A DNA stretch of 64,000 nucleotides from Dehalococcoidia bacterium (GTDB lineage: Bacteria > Chloroflexota > Dehalococcoidia > Lucifugimonadales > Lucifugimonadaceae), in NCBI GenBank assembly GCA_009693115.1, contig SHXW01000005.1:1-64000 (forward strand). The letters run 5' to 3'. How positions within the stretch are numbered: the first letter of the stretch is position 1; the number at the start of each line of letters is the position of its first letter. Made by a program: the position numbers and the translations under genes. Positions 26,076-35,098 of the stretch are shown piece after piece. Under the pieces are notes generated by a model that was not told the origin of the DNA, searched no databases, and saw nothing but the letters and a program-made list of their open reading frames with translations.

Positions 26076-26786
26076 TTGACCCGGTTTCCCCTGCGCGCGC
26101 TGACCGTCGTCTTCGCTCTGGCGCTCCTGGCAACCGTCGCCGGGTGCAGTTCGGGCACGCCTGCGCCCACGCCTGACCCTCTTTTCAACAACAAGTGGGA
26201 GTTCGCCGGATATCAGGTAGACGTCGATCGGCTGACGGTGTTCGCGCGTGTGTTCGGCGCTTCCAAAGTCTCAGCCCTCCTCGGTGAGGACATCCTCCCG
26301 AACAAGACGTCAGGGAGCGAGAAGGCTGCCGGATTGCGCGAGTTCATTTTCGAGAAGCCCGTGCCGGGCAGGTACAACCTGAACCTGTCTGATGACTCCG
26401 GCAACGCTTATATCCAGTACGTGTGGGTGCCGGCGGCCACGGTTTCGGACCTTGCTGCGTCGGAGAAGATCACGCTCAAACCAGGCGAGGGGTTCCGGGT
26501 CAAGAGCGCGGATAGTGTGGTGCTGTTCACTGGCGTGTTGGGAGAGTCGCGCTGCCCCGTTGGCGTGACCTGTGTCCGGGCAGGTCAGGTGGATTTGATG
26601 ATGACGGCCTTCAAGAAGGGTGTGCCTGCTGTCGAGACCATGTTCCACGTTGCAAATGGCGTCTCTTCGGACGAACTCGTGACGACATTCACAGTGACCG
26701 TCCACTCAGTGTCTCCTGAGCCGCGGTCCGGTGAAAAGCCTGACTTTTCGCAGTACGAAATCGTCGTTTCGGCCGCAGGCGGCTAG
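26076..26786 (+). CDS. Lipoprotein of unknown function with DSRCP/CVRAG-like domain
   Basis: A 236-residue secreted lipoprotein. A signal peptide ends in the lipobox VAGC (Cys near residue 24), followed by a Ser/Thr/Pro linker. The C-terminal half contains ESRCPVGVTCVRAG, a two-cysteine motif found in many small bacterial lipoproteins (SRCP...CVWAG type), embedded in a beta-rich domain. The function of that domain is unknown to me. The start is TTG at 26076 with AAAGGAG upstream at good spacing. Monocistronic, with a long non-coding stretch downstream. Confidence 0.82.
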   Translation: MTRFPLRALTVVFALALLATVAGCSSGTPAPTPDPLFNNKWEFAGYQVDVDRLTVFARVFGASKVSALLGEDILPNKTSGSEKAAGLREFIFEKPVPGRYNLNLSDDSGNAYIQYVWVPAATVSDLAASEKITLKPGEGFRVKSADSVVLFTGVLGESRCPVGVTCVRAGQVDLMMTAFKKGVPAVETMFHVANGVSSDELVTTFTVTVHSVSPEPRSGEKPDFSQYEIVVSAAGG

Positions 26787-27182
26787 CGGGTTGCTTCTCC
26801 CGCCAGTGGAGAAGGTGCTATTGGAGCAAGGCTCCCGGCGGGAGAGGGTGGAGCAGCGCGCCCTGAGCCTGCCGAAGGATCCCGCATTTCATCCTGAGTC
26901 CCGGCTAGCCGTGGAGGAGTGACCTCTTTGGCCTCCCCAGCCTTGTCGTGTGGTCCAGGTGTGGATCTCGCTTTCATACACGCTTCCAACAGGTCTCCGA
27001 TTGCGGCCCAACATGCGGCTGGTTGACTGGTTGTTAGAGCGCAGTGGCTGTCGTTTGAGTCCGAGCTTCTCCCTCACCCAGGCACCCAGCGCCGCCGGGT
27101 ACCCGTCCCGCCGGGAGAGGGGTTTTGGGATTGTTCCTTAGAGCGGTATTCAGGCGCCGCCACGAAGACGAACAAGTTCGAG

Positions 27183-27343
27183 GTGAGAGTGAGTGAGCGG
27201 GAGCGGTCCCGCCTTAGGACTGACAGTGGAGGCAGGGGCGAACGTCGCCCGGCAGAGCGCACCTTATTTTGCGGCCTCTGTCTCCACCCGCCGTACGGAC
27301 TGCCTCGGCCTCGTACCGGCGAGACCGGGGCAGTCCGTTTTTT
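27183..27343 (+). ncRNA. Candidate structured non-coding RNA
   Basis: Several stems follow one another on the plus strand: GCGGGA/TCCCGC at 27197-27212, an outer helix TGGAGGCAG/CTGTCTCCA (27227-27235 with 27278-27286, one mismatch) enclosing GGGCG/CGCCC, then an intrinsic terminator with six Ts. No open reading frame with a ribosome binding site is evident. It matches no RNA class that I can name. Alternatively it is only the trailer of the lipoprotein mRNA. Confidence 0.35.
27296..27343 (+). terminator. Strong rho-independent terminator
   Basis: CGGACTGCCTCGG pairs with CCGGGGCAGTCCG (13 bp including one G-U) and an inner CTCG/CGAG helix caps it with loop TACCGG. Six Ts follow at 27338-27343. 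Confidence 0.8.
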
Positions 27344-27468
27344 GTCCATGTTGAGGCACCGGCGCAGCGCCGCGTCATCCTGAGCGAAGTCCCGGGGACC
27401 CCAGGACGCAGAGAAGAACCCGGCGCCTGAGAGAGACGCGTCTCCCGCGGAGCTGGATTCTCCGTTCA

Positions 27469-27496
27469 CCCCGGTCTCGCCGGTACGAGGCCGGGG
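27469..27496 (-). terminator. Inverted copy of the terminator hairpin
   Basis: The 24 bases at 27469-27492 are the exact reverse complement of 27307-27330. Each copy is itself a hairpin (CCCCGG, CTCG, loop, CGAG, CCGGGG). This one follows the minus-strand CocE/NonD gene and could end its transcript, though no T-run is present. Confidence 0.55.
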
Positions 27497-27556
27497 CGGT
27501 TCCGTTTCCTGTCTCGTCGCCGGATAGCATCGCTTTTTGGGGCGAGCGCGGGCGGG

Positions 27557-29554
27557 CTAGGCCTGCACGATGGGCAGAATGATGCGAGACGGCCTGCCCG
27601 CGTCCAAGTAGACCGTGTTGCGGGCCTTCATGGTGTGCGTGTGGCGGCCAAGAGGCTCGCCCGTGTTGGGGTTGACGTCGAAACGCGGGAAGTTGCTTGA
27701 TGCGATGTCCAGCCTGATCCGGTGTCCGAACTTGAAGACGTTCGACACGGGCGGTAGCACAACCTTTATTTCATAAGAGCTGCCAGGCTCCATGAACGCC
27801 TCGTGGTCGAACCCTTCCCGGAATCGGGCGCGCAGGATGGAGTCGCAGAGCGGCAAATGAAAACCTTCCGGCCACTCTTCGGACGGCGGGTAAATATCAA
27901 GCAACTTCGCTGTGAAGTCCGTGTCCCTTGCCGATGACGATACCCAGAGGCGCACTTCGAGCGGCCCTGTGACCTCGATATCCCTATCGAGTGGCAGCGT
28001 CTGGAACACGATCACGTCCTGCCGCTCAGAAAGCAGGCGGTAAGGCATCTTGCAGGCGACCATGCCGGGCCGCTCCCTCTGGTGCATGGGTCCGTCAGGT
28101 ATGACCGAGCGCATGCGCGCCCTGGCGGGGATGTAGGCCGCGTTCAGGCCTTCCGGCACCCTCACCCACTCGTACATGCCTGTCACGTTCGCCCCGATGC
28201 TCGGCACGGGGTTATCAGGGTCGTGCGTCCATACCGCCGGCACGCCAGACTTGCCTGGTTTCTCTGTCGAAAGGCCGCCGCCTGAGTGCAGGTGGAACGG
28301 CGTGGCGACGGCCCGGGCCAGCGGCCACTCCTTCTCTGCGCGCCATCTCCCGCCGTGGTCAACGATGGCGGCGTCTGAAAGCGATGCGCTTGAAACGCCC
28401 GACACCGCAGGCACCGGCCTACCCTTCGATAGCCGCAGGGCCGCGCCCGACCCTCCGCCCATGACGAACAGGCGCACCGCTGGCTCATCGTCCACGCCGT
28501 TGTCAAGGTCCTTGAGCCAGCGGTCGAACCAGCGCAGGCGCAGGTCGTTATAGACAACGTCGCCCCAGTAGGCGTCCGGGCCGAAGTCAACCTCTCCCAC
28601 ATTTGACGCCCCGCGGCCGCGCATGGCGACGTGGTTCCAAGGGCCGATGATGAGCCGCGCAGCCGACTTGCGTCTTGCCGAGCCTGTCAAAGCATGCCTG
28701 GCTTGCAGATAGGCGAACTGCGATGCGTACTCCTCGACGAACGGGTCGTACCATCCTCCCGAGAATACCGCCGGTATGTCGGCGTACTTGTCGAAAGACT
28801 CCTTCTGGTACATCGCCTCCATGCGCCACCAGTCGTTGAACACGCCCTCGTTCTGATAGTGGAACAGCACCTCCTCCAGATGCGGCACGGAGGCGATGGG
28901 CGTCTGGCCGGGCTTGAAGGGCATCTTGAGCAGCCAGTCACGCAGGTTTTCCGCGCCCTCCTCGATCCGTCTCCGTGCAACCGTGTCGTCCCGCAGCTCG
29001 TGAGCGTCCCAGCCGTGGAGGAAAAGAGCGCCAAACATGTGCAAGGCCATCGCGCCGCCCTGGCGCGCCTCCCAGTCGAACGCGCTCGTGGGGGCGACGT
29101 CCACCCACAGGGCCGAAAGGTGCGGCGGGCGTTCGAGCGCGGCGACGTTCTGGACGATGCCGCCGTGGGAGGAGCCGACCATGCCGACCCTGCCGCTGGA
29201 CCACGGCTGCGAGGCGGCCCACTCGACTGTGTCGTACCCGTCCCGGCCCTCGTTCACGTTTGCAGTGTGGTAGTACTGCCCGGTGCCTTCGGAGAGGCCC
29301 CGGCCGCGCAGGTCCTGAAGGATGACGACGTAGCCGCGCGGCACGAAGAAGTTGGCGACCGCTCCGATCCAGATCACCGGGTCGGACTTGTTGTAGGACG
29401 TGCGGCCCAGGATCACGGGGAACTTGCCGGGGGCAGGCGAACCGTCAGGGAGCGCCGGGCGGTACACGTCCGTGGCGAGGCGCACACCGTCTCGCATCGG
29501 GACCATGATGTTGTAGGTGGCGGTCGTGAGGAACGAGGGTGTTGAGGCGGTCAT
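27557..29554 (-). CDS. CocE/NonD family hydrolase
   Basis: A 665-residue acyl esterase/X-Pro dipeptidyl-peptidase-like (S15) enzyme. It opens with the family motif VPMRDGVRLATDVYRP; the nucleophile elbow is GSSHGG, the acid lies in SGGWYDPF and the histidine in IIGPWNHV. The C-terminal jelly-roll (S15 C-domain) includes FKFGHRIRLDIASSNFPRFD. Without a signal peptide it is presumably cytoplasmic, hydrolysing esters or amides. It follows a related paralogue on the same strand with 276 bp between them; the two are not close duplicates. Confidence 0.9.
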   Translation of the reverse strand: MTASTPSFLTTATYNIMVPMRDGVRLATDVYRPALPDGSPAPGKFPVILGRTSYNKSDPVIWIGAVANFFVPRGYVVILQDLRGRGLSEGTGQYYHTANVNEGRDGYDTVEWAASQPWSSGRVGMVGSSHGGIVQNVAALERPPHLSALWVDVAPTSAFDWEARQGGAMALHMFGALFLHGWDAHELRDDTVARRRIEEGAENLRDWLLKMPFKPGQTPIASVPHLEEVLFHYQNEGVFNDWWRMEAMYQKESFDKYADIPAVFSGGWYDPFVEEYASQFAYLQARHALTGSARRKSAARLIIGPWNHVAMRGRGASNVGEVDFGPDAYWGDVVYNDLRLRWFDRWLKDLDNGVDDEPAVRLFVMGGGSGAALRLSKGRPVPAVSGVSSASLSDAAIVDHGGRWRAEKEWPLARAVATPFHLHSGGGLSTEKPGKSGVPAVWTHDPDNPVPSIGANVTGMYEWVRVPEGLNAAYIPARARMRSVIPDGPMHQRERPGMVACKMPYRLLSERQDVIVFQTLPLDRDIEVTGPLEVRLWVSSSARDTDFTAKLLDIYPPSEEWPEGFHLPLCDSILRARFREGFDHEAFMEPGSSYEIKVVLPPVSNVFKFGHRIRLDIASSNFPRFDVNPNTGEPLGRHTHTMKARNTVYLDAGRPSRIILPIVQA

Positions 29555-29772
29555 TGATGTACTCGCTTGGGGCTGACAAATAGGCGCTTATCGTCCGGAG
29601 AGCGGCGGGACGAGCGGTGTCTACCCCTTTCAGGCGGCACAGTCTAAACGAAAAGGCGCAGTCGCCCGGTTGCGCGTCATACCGAACCGGAGTGGCCGCA
29701 GGCCGCGATGGTGAAGAATCCGGGGTGGTGAGAACTGTTTGGCGTCGCATTGGAACCAGCGTGTCCCGCCTC

Positions 29773-29820
29773 GGATTCCTCACCCGCCTGCGCTTCGCTC
29801 CGTGAGATTCGGAATGACGG
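29773..29820. repeat. Dispersed element, GGATTCCTC...GGAATGACG type
   Basis: GGATTCCTCACCC, a GCGCTTCGCTC core, then GATTCGGAATGACGG, between the two CocE/NonD genes. Same family as 287, 54455 and 58738. Confidence 0.6.
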
Positions 29821-29830
29821 AGGACGGGGG

Positions 29831-31675
29831 TTACCGCGGTATCACCGGCAGGGTGACGCGCGACGGGCGTCTGGCATCGTGGTACACGGTCTGATGGGCG
29901 ACGCGGCGCGCAGTGTCGAAGCCGACCCTGTCCCCTGTATTGAGGTTGCGGTCGTAGCGCGGGAAGTTGCTCGATGACACCTCGACCCTGATGCGGTGGC
30001 CCTTCTTGAAGACGTTCGCCGTGGCCCACATGTCTATCTTGAACTCGTACGGCGTGCCCGGCTTCATAAGCTCGGGCTTGAAAGACGGGTCATAAAGCGC
30101 GTCGTAGGGACCCGTGCCCTTCTTGAGGTCGTTCAGCGTCCAGCCAGCCGCTGCATTGCGGAAACGTGCGCGGCAGATGCCGTCGGTGAGGATGACCGCC
30201 CTCCCGTCCGGGTGCACGTCAACGAGGGTGGCGGTGAAGTCCGTGTCAACAGCCGACGAGTCAGCCCAAATCGTCGCCGTTACAGGCCCGGTGACTTCAA
30301 CCTCGCGATCCAGCGGCGCGGATGTGTAGAGCAGGACGTCACCGCGCTTCTCGACCGCTCGCCTGTCCTTTGGGCCGCCGAAATCCTTCATCTGGTACGC
30401 GCTGCCCCATGTCGGCACAGGGTCGTCGGGGTCATATCGGAAGCGATCGGGCGATTCGTGTCCCGACGGGCGTTCACTGCTGAGCGACCCCTGCTGGTGT
30501 TCACCTTCCAGGCCGTCCGCGGGGCGGCCTGCGTGCAGGTAGAACTCTGTCCAGCGGGTACGGGCGAGAGGCCACTGATCCTCAGACCTCCACTTGTTCT
30601 CGCCCATCACAAAGAGCCTGATTGGCGGCTCCTCGTCAATGCCGTTCTTCGCGTTCTTCAGACGGGCATCGTACCAGCGCAGGTGTTCCTGAACGATGTC
30701 CAGCCAGCCCTGCGGGCCGAATGTGGCGTCGTCGAACTCGCCTGCCGGGCCGTGTTGGAAACCGGGCTGAGGCCTGCCCCACGGGGCGACCTGGTGGCTC
30801 CACGGGCCGATGATGATCCTGGTCAACTGCCGCGCTTCGGTGGAACGGGCCTGCGTGCGCCAGCCGTTGAAGACCTTGAGCGTCTCGTACATCAGCGAGT
30901 CGTACCAGCCGGTCATGAAGTAGGCCGGCGCCTCCACCTGGCCGTAGCGGTGGCGGAGGGAGTAGCGCGACCACCACTCGCTGTTGGACTCATGCTCGAC
31001 TACGCCACGGAAGTACGGGCAGTCAACAATGTCGTCCCACGCGCTGACGAGCGGGAGACGCTTCCAGATGGCCTGCATGTCGAGCAGGTTCAATGCCTCG
31101 GTCTGCATCGTGCGGCCGATCATGTTGGTGAAGAATGTGGTGTTCGCCCAGGCGATGAGTCCGTCGCAGCGGTGGTGGCCGAAGTTGTCCTGCTGCGATG
31201 CGATCGGGACAAGCGCCTTGAGGTGCCTGCTGCCGTCCGGGGCGGGCGTGGTCTGAGTAAAGCCGGGATAGGAGACGCCGAAGGTGCCGATCTGACCGTC
31301 GCTCCAGGGCTGTTTTGCAACCCACTCGTGCGTGTCGATGCCGTCGTTTATCTCGCAGATGTAGGGGTCCCAGACACCGTCCGAGTCGTGTCTCCCGCGG
31401 CAGTCCTGGAGGACCACGGCGTACCCGGCCTTGACGAAGCCGGTGGCCCAGCGGGTGTAGCGCGTGTCCTTGCTGTGGTAGATCGTGCGGAGCAGGAGCG
31501 CAGAGAAGCGTTCCGGCCCATTCCCGCGTGCATCGCCATGTCCGCTCCCCTCGGGAGAGTTTTCAGATGGGGGACGCGGGTTCGGCAGATACACGTCCGC
31601 CGACAGGCTCACCCCGTCCCGCATCGGGACCTTCTGGTTGAGCATCAATCTAAATGGCTGGTCGTTGTGCAGCAT
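29831..31675 (-). CDS. CocE/NonD family hydrolase
   Basis: A 614-residue paralogue of the preceding hydrolase. It begins with VPMRDGVSLSADVYLPNP; the serine elbow is FGVSYPGF (GxSYxG, the standard form), the Asp lies in TGWYDSL and the His in IIGPWSHQ. The jelly-roll domain ends with VFKKGHRIRVEVSSSNFPRYD. AAAGGAAAAG precedes the ATG. It lies 145 bp after the FAD oxidoreductase on the same strand, suggesting an operon. A long antisense frame over this gene is a GC-rich shadow. Confidence 0.9.
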   Translation of the reverse strand: MLHNDQPFRLMLNQKVPMRDGVSLSADVYLPNPRPPSENSPEGSGHGDARGNGPERFSALLLRTIYHSKDTRYTRWATGFVKAGYAVVLQDCRGRHDSDGVWDPYICEINDGIDTHEWVAKQPWSDGQIGTFGVSYPGFTQTTPAPDGSRHLKALVPIASQQDNFGHHRCDGLIAWANTTFFTNMIGRTMQTEALNLLDMQAIWKRLPLVSAWDDIVDCPYFRGVVEHESNSEWWSRYSLRHRYGQVEAPAYFMTGWYDSLMYETLKVFNGWRTQARSTEARQLTRIIIGPWSHQVAPWGRPQPGFQHGPAGEFDDATFGPQGWLDIVQEHLRWYDARLKNAKNGIDEEPPIRLFVMGENKWRSEDQWPLARTRWTEFYLHAGRPADGLEGEHQQGSLSSERPSGHESPDRFRYDPDDPVPTWGSAYQMKDFGGPKDRRAVEKRGDVLLYTSAPLDREVEVTGPVTATIWADSSAVDTDFTATLVDVHPDGRAVILTDGICRARFRNAAAGWTLNDLKKGTGPYDALYDPSFKPELMKPGTPYEFKIDMWATANVFKKGHRIRVEVSSSNFPRYDRNLNTGDRVGFDTARRVAHQTVYHDARRPSRVTLPVIPR

Positions 31676-31820
31676 GGCGCTTTTCCTTTTCTTCCGGCCC
31701 GCTCGCTCCGAGACTGCCGAGGGGCCCCGTCATCATCGGTTTTCCAAAACTCCGCCTGGGCCAGACCCCCTTTCGCCCAAAGGGCACCCGAGGGCGAGGG
31801 ATTTCATAATTTCATGACTG

Positions 31821-33362
31821 TCAGCCGCTTCTGTCCTCCAGCACAGCCTGCGCGGCGTTGTGGCCTGGCGCGCCCGTCACTTCGCCGCCGGGGTGCGTGC
31901 CTGCGCCGCACAGGTAAAGCCCCTTCACAGGGGTTCGATACGAAGACCAGCCGGGCATCGGGCGGTTCGCGAATAGCTGTTGAGGCAGGAAGTCCAGGTG
32001 GCGGATGTTGCCGTCCGTCATGCCCACTCGCTCTTCGATGTCCTCCGGCGTGAACACATCCCACTGCTCGATGCAGTCCCGAATGTCCGGCGCGTATGGC
32101 TCCAGCGCGGCGATCACGCCCTCGCCCACCTGGCGCTTCACGTCAGCCCATGAGCCGGACTTCAAATGCGGAGGCTGGAATGTGACCCAGACCGACATCA
32201 CGTGCTGCCCGTCCGGCGCAAGAGTGTTGTCCAGCACGGTCGGTATCTGGACCTGCATCAGCGGGTGGCGCGTCGGCACCCCGCTCATGGCGTCGCGCCA
32301 GCTGGCGACAAAATTGTCAAGGCTGGGGTTGATCCGGATCATCGGCGGCATCCGCTTCTCGTAGTCCGGGCCGAGGTAACGCGAGAAGTCCGGCAGGCGC
32401 TTCAACACGGCGTGGAGCTTGAGCGATGCCGAGAGCGTCTTGAGCCTGCGCACGGCGTCGGTGAAGTCCGGCCTGAGCGCTCCTTCGGGCACCAGCCTGA
32501 GGAAGGTGCGCTTGGGGTCGGCGTTGGAGAGGACGACGGCGGCCCCTACGACTTCGCCCGATGCCAGTCGAACGCCGCGCGCCTCGCCCTTTTTCACGAT
32601 GACCTGCTGGACATCTGCGCCTGTGCGCACCGTCACGCCCGCGGCATGCGCCGACCGCTCCATGGCCTGGGTGATGCCGCCCATGCCCCCGCGGACCAGG
32701 CCGTAGTTCTCGTCGGGCGTGAGCAGGCTCATCTTGAAATAGGCGTGCGCCAGTGCGCTGCCGGGTTCGTCGAGCGCGCCGTAGTCGCCGGTGCCCACCC
32801 CCGCCGCTCTGATCGAGTCCGTCTCGAACATGGAGTCGGCGATGTCCTTGACCGGGACGGTGAGCAGAGTTTCCAGAACATGCTCATCGGGAGTGCCGCG
32901 GGCGTCAGCCACCATCTGGGCGAGAGTCGGGGGCGACGCTAGAAAGTACCGCTTCAGGATGCCCGCCGCGCTTCTCCAGAATGCGACCCACTCCGGGTAG
33001 GCGCGGGCGTCGTGCTTCGAGATGTGTGCGATCTCGTCGGCGGTGCGGCGGTCGTCGTGCCACTGGAAGAAACCAGACCCGTCCGGGAACGGGAACAGCC
33101 CGGACGGGTCGAGAGGAAGCACCTCGAAGCCGTGTTTGCGCAGCGCGAGGTCGTTGATCACCCTCTCGTGCAGCACGTGGCAGATGTAGGCGCATGACCC
33201 CATGCGCCGCCCGGGGAAAAGCTCCTCCGTGACGCAAGCGCCGCCAACCATGTCCCGTCGTTCGAGGACGATGACTTTGAGGCCGGCGCGGGCGAGGTAG
33301 TTGGCTGCGACCAGGCCGTTGTGGCCCGCGCCTATGACAATGCAATCTGCGTGGTCAGACAT
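31821..33362 (-). CDS. Phytoene desaturase-like FAD-dependent oxidoreductase (PYROXD2 type)
   Basis: A 513-residue flavoprotein of the amine oxidase/phytoene dehydrogenase superfamily. The N-terminal FAD loop is VIGAGHNGLVAANYLARAG, followed by LERRDMVGGACVTEE; the C-terminal FAD block is LYLCGAGTHPGGEVTGAPG. The central region matches NAD(P)/FAD-dependent proteins annotated as pyridine nucleotide-disulfide oxidoreductase domain 2. The substrate is unknown; no carotenoid genes are nearby, so a desaturase role is unlikely. Probably first gene of a run with the two CocE/NonD hydrolases. Confidence 0.87.
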   Translation of the reverse strand: MSDHADCIVIGAGHNGLVAANYLARAGLKVIVLERRDMVGGACVTEELFPGRRMGSCAYICHVLHERVINDLALRKHGFEVLPLDPSGLFPFPDGSGFFQWHDDRRTADEIAHISKHDARAYPEWVAFWRSAAGILKRYFLASPPTLAQMVADARGTPDEHVLETLLTVPVKDIADSMFETDSIRAAGVGTGDYGALDEPGSALAHAYFKMSLLTPDENYGLVRGGMGGITQAMERSAHAAGVTVRTGADVQQVIVKKGEARGVRLASGEVVGAAVVLSNADPKRTFLRLVPEGALRPDFTDAVRRLKTLSASLKLHAVLKRLPDFSRYLGPDYEKRMPPMIRINPSLDNFVASWRDAMSGVPTRHPLMQVQIPTVLDNTLAPDGQHVMSVWVTFQPPHLKSGSWADVKRQVGEGVIAALEPYAPDIRDCIEQWDVFTPEDIEERVGMTDGNIRHLDFLPQQLFANRPMPGWSSYRTPVKGLYLCGAGTHPGGEVTGAPGHNAAQAVLEDRSG

Positions 33363-33506
33363 GGTGGGTACCTGCTGCGGATGAATCCGGCAGACATTAT
33401 CACCGGATATGGCCGCGCCACGACGGACTAGGCCGCGATTACCTCTCCGTCTCGACCCACGGGCCGCGCTGACCCTCGCGTACGCATTGCGCTGGCCGCT
33501 ATGCGC

Positions 33507-33821
33507 TCATTCACAGCCCACACCATCGCGGTCGCGATCAAAGTGATGCGGGTCTGCGCCCACCACCTTGAACCGGCGGAACTTGACCTGGTTGCAGTCG
33601 AGGTCAGGAGGCGGAGGGGGAATACATACTGTCGGGTACGAGCGGTCGCACTTTCCCGGAGCCGTGGCCGCTATGTCTTTCTTCTTGCACGCCGTAAGGA
33701 CGAGGGCGAGCACAACTAGGATGACTGTGAAAAGAACGAACATCTTGACGTTGGCGTAGTTCACACGGGGTCCGCGTGGCCGACTTGTGATGTTCTCAAT
33801 GCTGGGCGGCTGTTTCTTCAT
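33507..33821 (-). CDS. Excalibur calcium-binding domain membrane protein
   Basis: A 104-residue protein: basic N-terminus, one hydrophobic helix near residues 25-42 ending in LTACKKKD (possibly a lipobox), a Pro-rich linker, then an excalibur domain with C...C and the calcium loop DRDRDGVGCE. The domain is extracytoplasmic and found in Gram-positive-like surface proteins. The ATG at 33821 overlaps the preceding stop as ATGA and has GGGGAG five bases upstream; a GTG two codons earlier is less likely. Translationally coupled to the lipoprotein gene upstream. Confidence 0.87.
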   Translation of the reverse strand: MKKQPPSIENITSRPRGPRVNYANVKMFVLFTVILVVLALVLTACKKKDIAATAPGKCDRSYPTVCIPPPPPDLDCNQVKFRRFKVVGADPHHFDRDRDGVGCE

Positions 33822-34666
33822 TGACACTCCCCCTCAAACCCGATGACCGGGTGCAACTCCATCCCATTAGGGGCCACGCCGCGCTGCCCATGAATGCGGT
33901 CGAAGAATCCTACGCCCGTGATACGCGCTGCTCCGACTAGGTCCCTGAACCCGGTGCCGGGCAATCCACACGCCTGCTCGAAAGCCTCCCGCGCTCCTTG
34001 CATCAGCGGCCAATAGTTGCTGTCCGCCGCGCCGGGGCAGGTCACGTCGACGAACTCGGCGATCATCGTGCTGCCGGTGTCCCGGTCCACGACAACGAGA
34101 TGGTAGTCGCGGTCGCCCTCTAGTTTCACCACGCCCAAGACGGCCTCGACGACAAACGTGCTCCGTTCGACCTGGCCGTTGCGCCGGTCGCTAATCACGC
34201 GATCAGGCCTGGGGACGCTGACGAGCGCCTCAACGCTGGCCGGTGTGGGTGTGAGGCTCACTTGGGAGGCATCCCCATCGGAGAGGGTCTTCACCGCCCA
34301 TCGCTCGACTCCACAACGCCCTACGGCGATTGGCTTTGGCAGGGATGGCGTTGCTGTGGGTGTCGGCTGTGGTGAAGGCGTAACGGACAGGGTTGGCGAA
34401 GCGGCAGGCGACGGAGCTTCGGTAGCCGGGGCTTGAACCGCGGTCGCTGTTCCGGACGGCGTGGCTGATGCCGAAGGTGTCGCGGTTGGTAAGAACGCGG
34501 GGGCCGGAGGAACGGTAGAAGTTGAACCCCCCGGCGACATCGAGGCGGCAGTCGCCGTGGAAGCGGGGATAACGAGCGCGGTTGGGGGCGTCTCAGCCGG
34601 GTTGCTGACCCGGCAAGCCACAGTAATGAGGAGGAAGGCCGCAGCAGCACATAGCGCCCGCAACAT
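33818..34666 (-). CDS. Lipoprotein with conserved uncharacterised C-terminal domain
   Basis: A 282-residue lipoprotein. The signal peptide ends in LLITVAC (Cys near residue 18); a long Pro/Ser/Thr/Ala linker covers residues 25-110. The globular domain begins RCGVERWAVKTLSD and continues with ASVEALVSVPRP, DYHLVVVDRDTG, IAEFVDVTCPG, ITGVGFFDRIHGQ and PNGMELHPVIGFE. I recognise it as a recurring bacterial secreted domain without known function. The frame extends upstream to 34855, but the signal peptide fixes the ATG at 34666. It overlaps the excalibur gene by four bases. Confidence 0.85.
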   Translation of the reverse strand: MLRALCAAAAFLLITVACRVSNPAETPPTALVIPASTATAASMSPGGSTSTVPPAPAFLPTATPSASATPSGTATAVQAPATEAPSPAASPTLSVTPSPQPTPTATPSLPKPIAVGRCGVERWAVKTLSDGDASQVSLTPTPASVEALVSVPRPDRVISDRRNGQVERSTFVVEAVLGVVKLEGDRDYHLVVVDRDTGSTMIAEFVDVTCPGAADSNYWPLMQGAREAFEQACGLPGTGFRDLVGAARITGVGFFDRIHGQRGVAPNGMELHPVIGFEGECQ

Positions 34667-34879
34667 GGGCGAGATGATATCCCGACTCGACCTCCACCCG
34701 GCGATGCGTCGTCGAGCCAGTACCGTCCCCGGTGCCCGCGTCCATCCCGTAAGGAGTAGGGGGGTATCGCCTGGCCGGATCAGAAACCCCTGCAAACGTG
34801 GCGGATCGTTGAGCCGGAGCCGAATCGGTCTGTATTCGGCAGAGTGAAACTGCAATCAGAGAGCCTTCCCATGGTGAGG

Positions 34880-35098
34880 TTATCGGTTACTTCCGCCTTC
34901 ACCAAACCTGAAGGGAGCCGCGTCTTTCTTCTTGCAAACGATTGTGGCCGTTTCGCGGTTGCCGAAGGAGTTCCACACATCGGAAGTGCATCCAGACAGG
35001 CTTCCCATATGCCGGAGCGTGATGTAGTAGAGGACCCCAAGCGCGAGCAGGTTGGCCGCTAGCAGTGCCACGAGCACGGCCCCAAGCCTTTTTGACAT
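34880..35098 (-). CDS. Small single-pass membrane protein
   Basis: A 72-residue predicted membrane protein. One hydrophobic helix lies at residues 5-27, followed by a short extracytoplasmic part with Cys at about 37 and 55. The CKKKDAA segment resembles CKKKDIA in the excalibur protein 1.2 kb downstream, and the two share an identical 15-base stretch, suggesting a common origin. GGGAGAG lies before the ATG at 35098. No function can be assigned; same strand as the lipoprotein and excalibur genes. Confidence 0.6.
   Translation of the reverse strand: MSKRLGAVLVALLAANLLALGVLYYITLRHMGSLSGCTSDVWNSFGNRETATIVCKKKDAAPFRFGEGGSNR

Larger units (their letters stand above)
26787..27556. other. Long non-coding stretch with structured elements
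   Basis: About 770 bp without a convincing gene. It contains a CTTCTCC/GGAGAAG palindrome at 26794-26814, a half-element at 27110, a candidate structured RNA with terminator (27183-27343), a copy of the CATCCTGAGCGAAGTCCCGG element at about 27376-27396, and a second hairpin at 27469-27496 that repeats the terminator core in reverse. Confidence 0.6.

Noticed and set aside
29996-32053. A 685-codon plus-strand open frame
   Set aside because: It lies antisense to the CocE/NonD gene, whose catalytic motifs are all in the minus frame. Its translation has no recognisable domain and reflects high third-position GC.
31821-33362. Carotenoid phytoene desaturase
   Set aside because: No other carotenoid genes are present and the sequence resembles the broader PYROXD2-like group.
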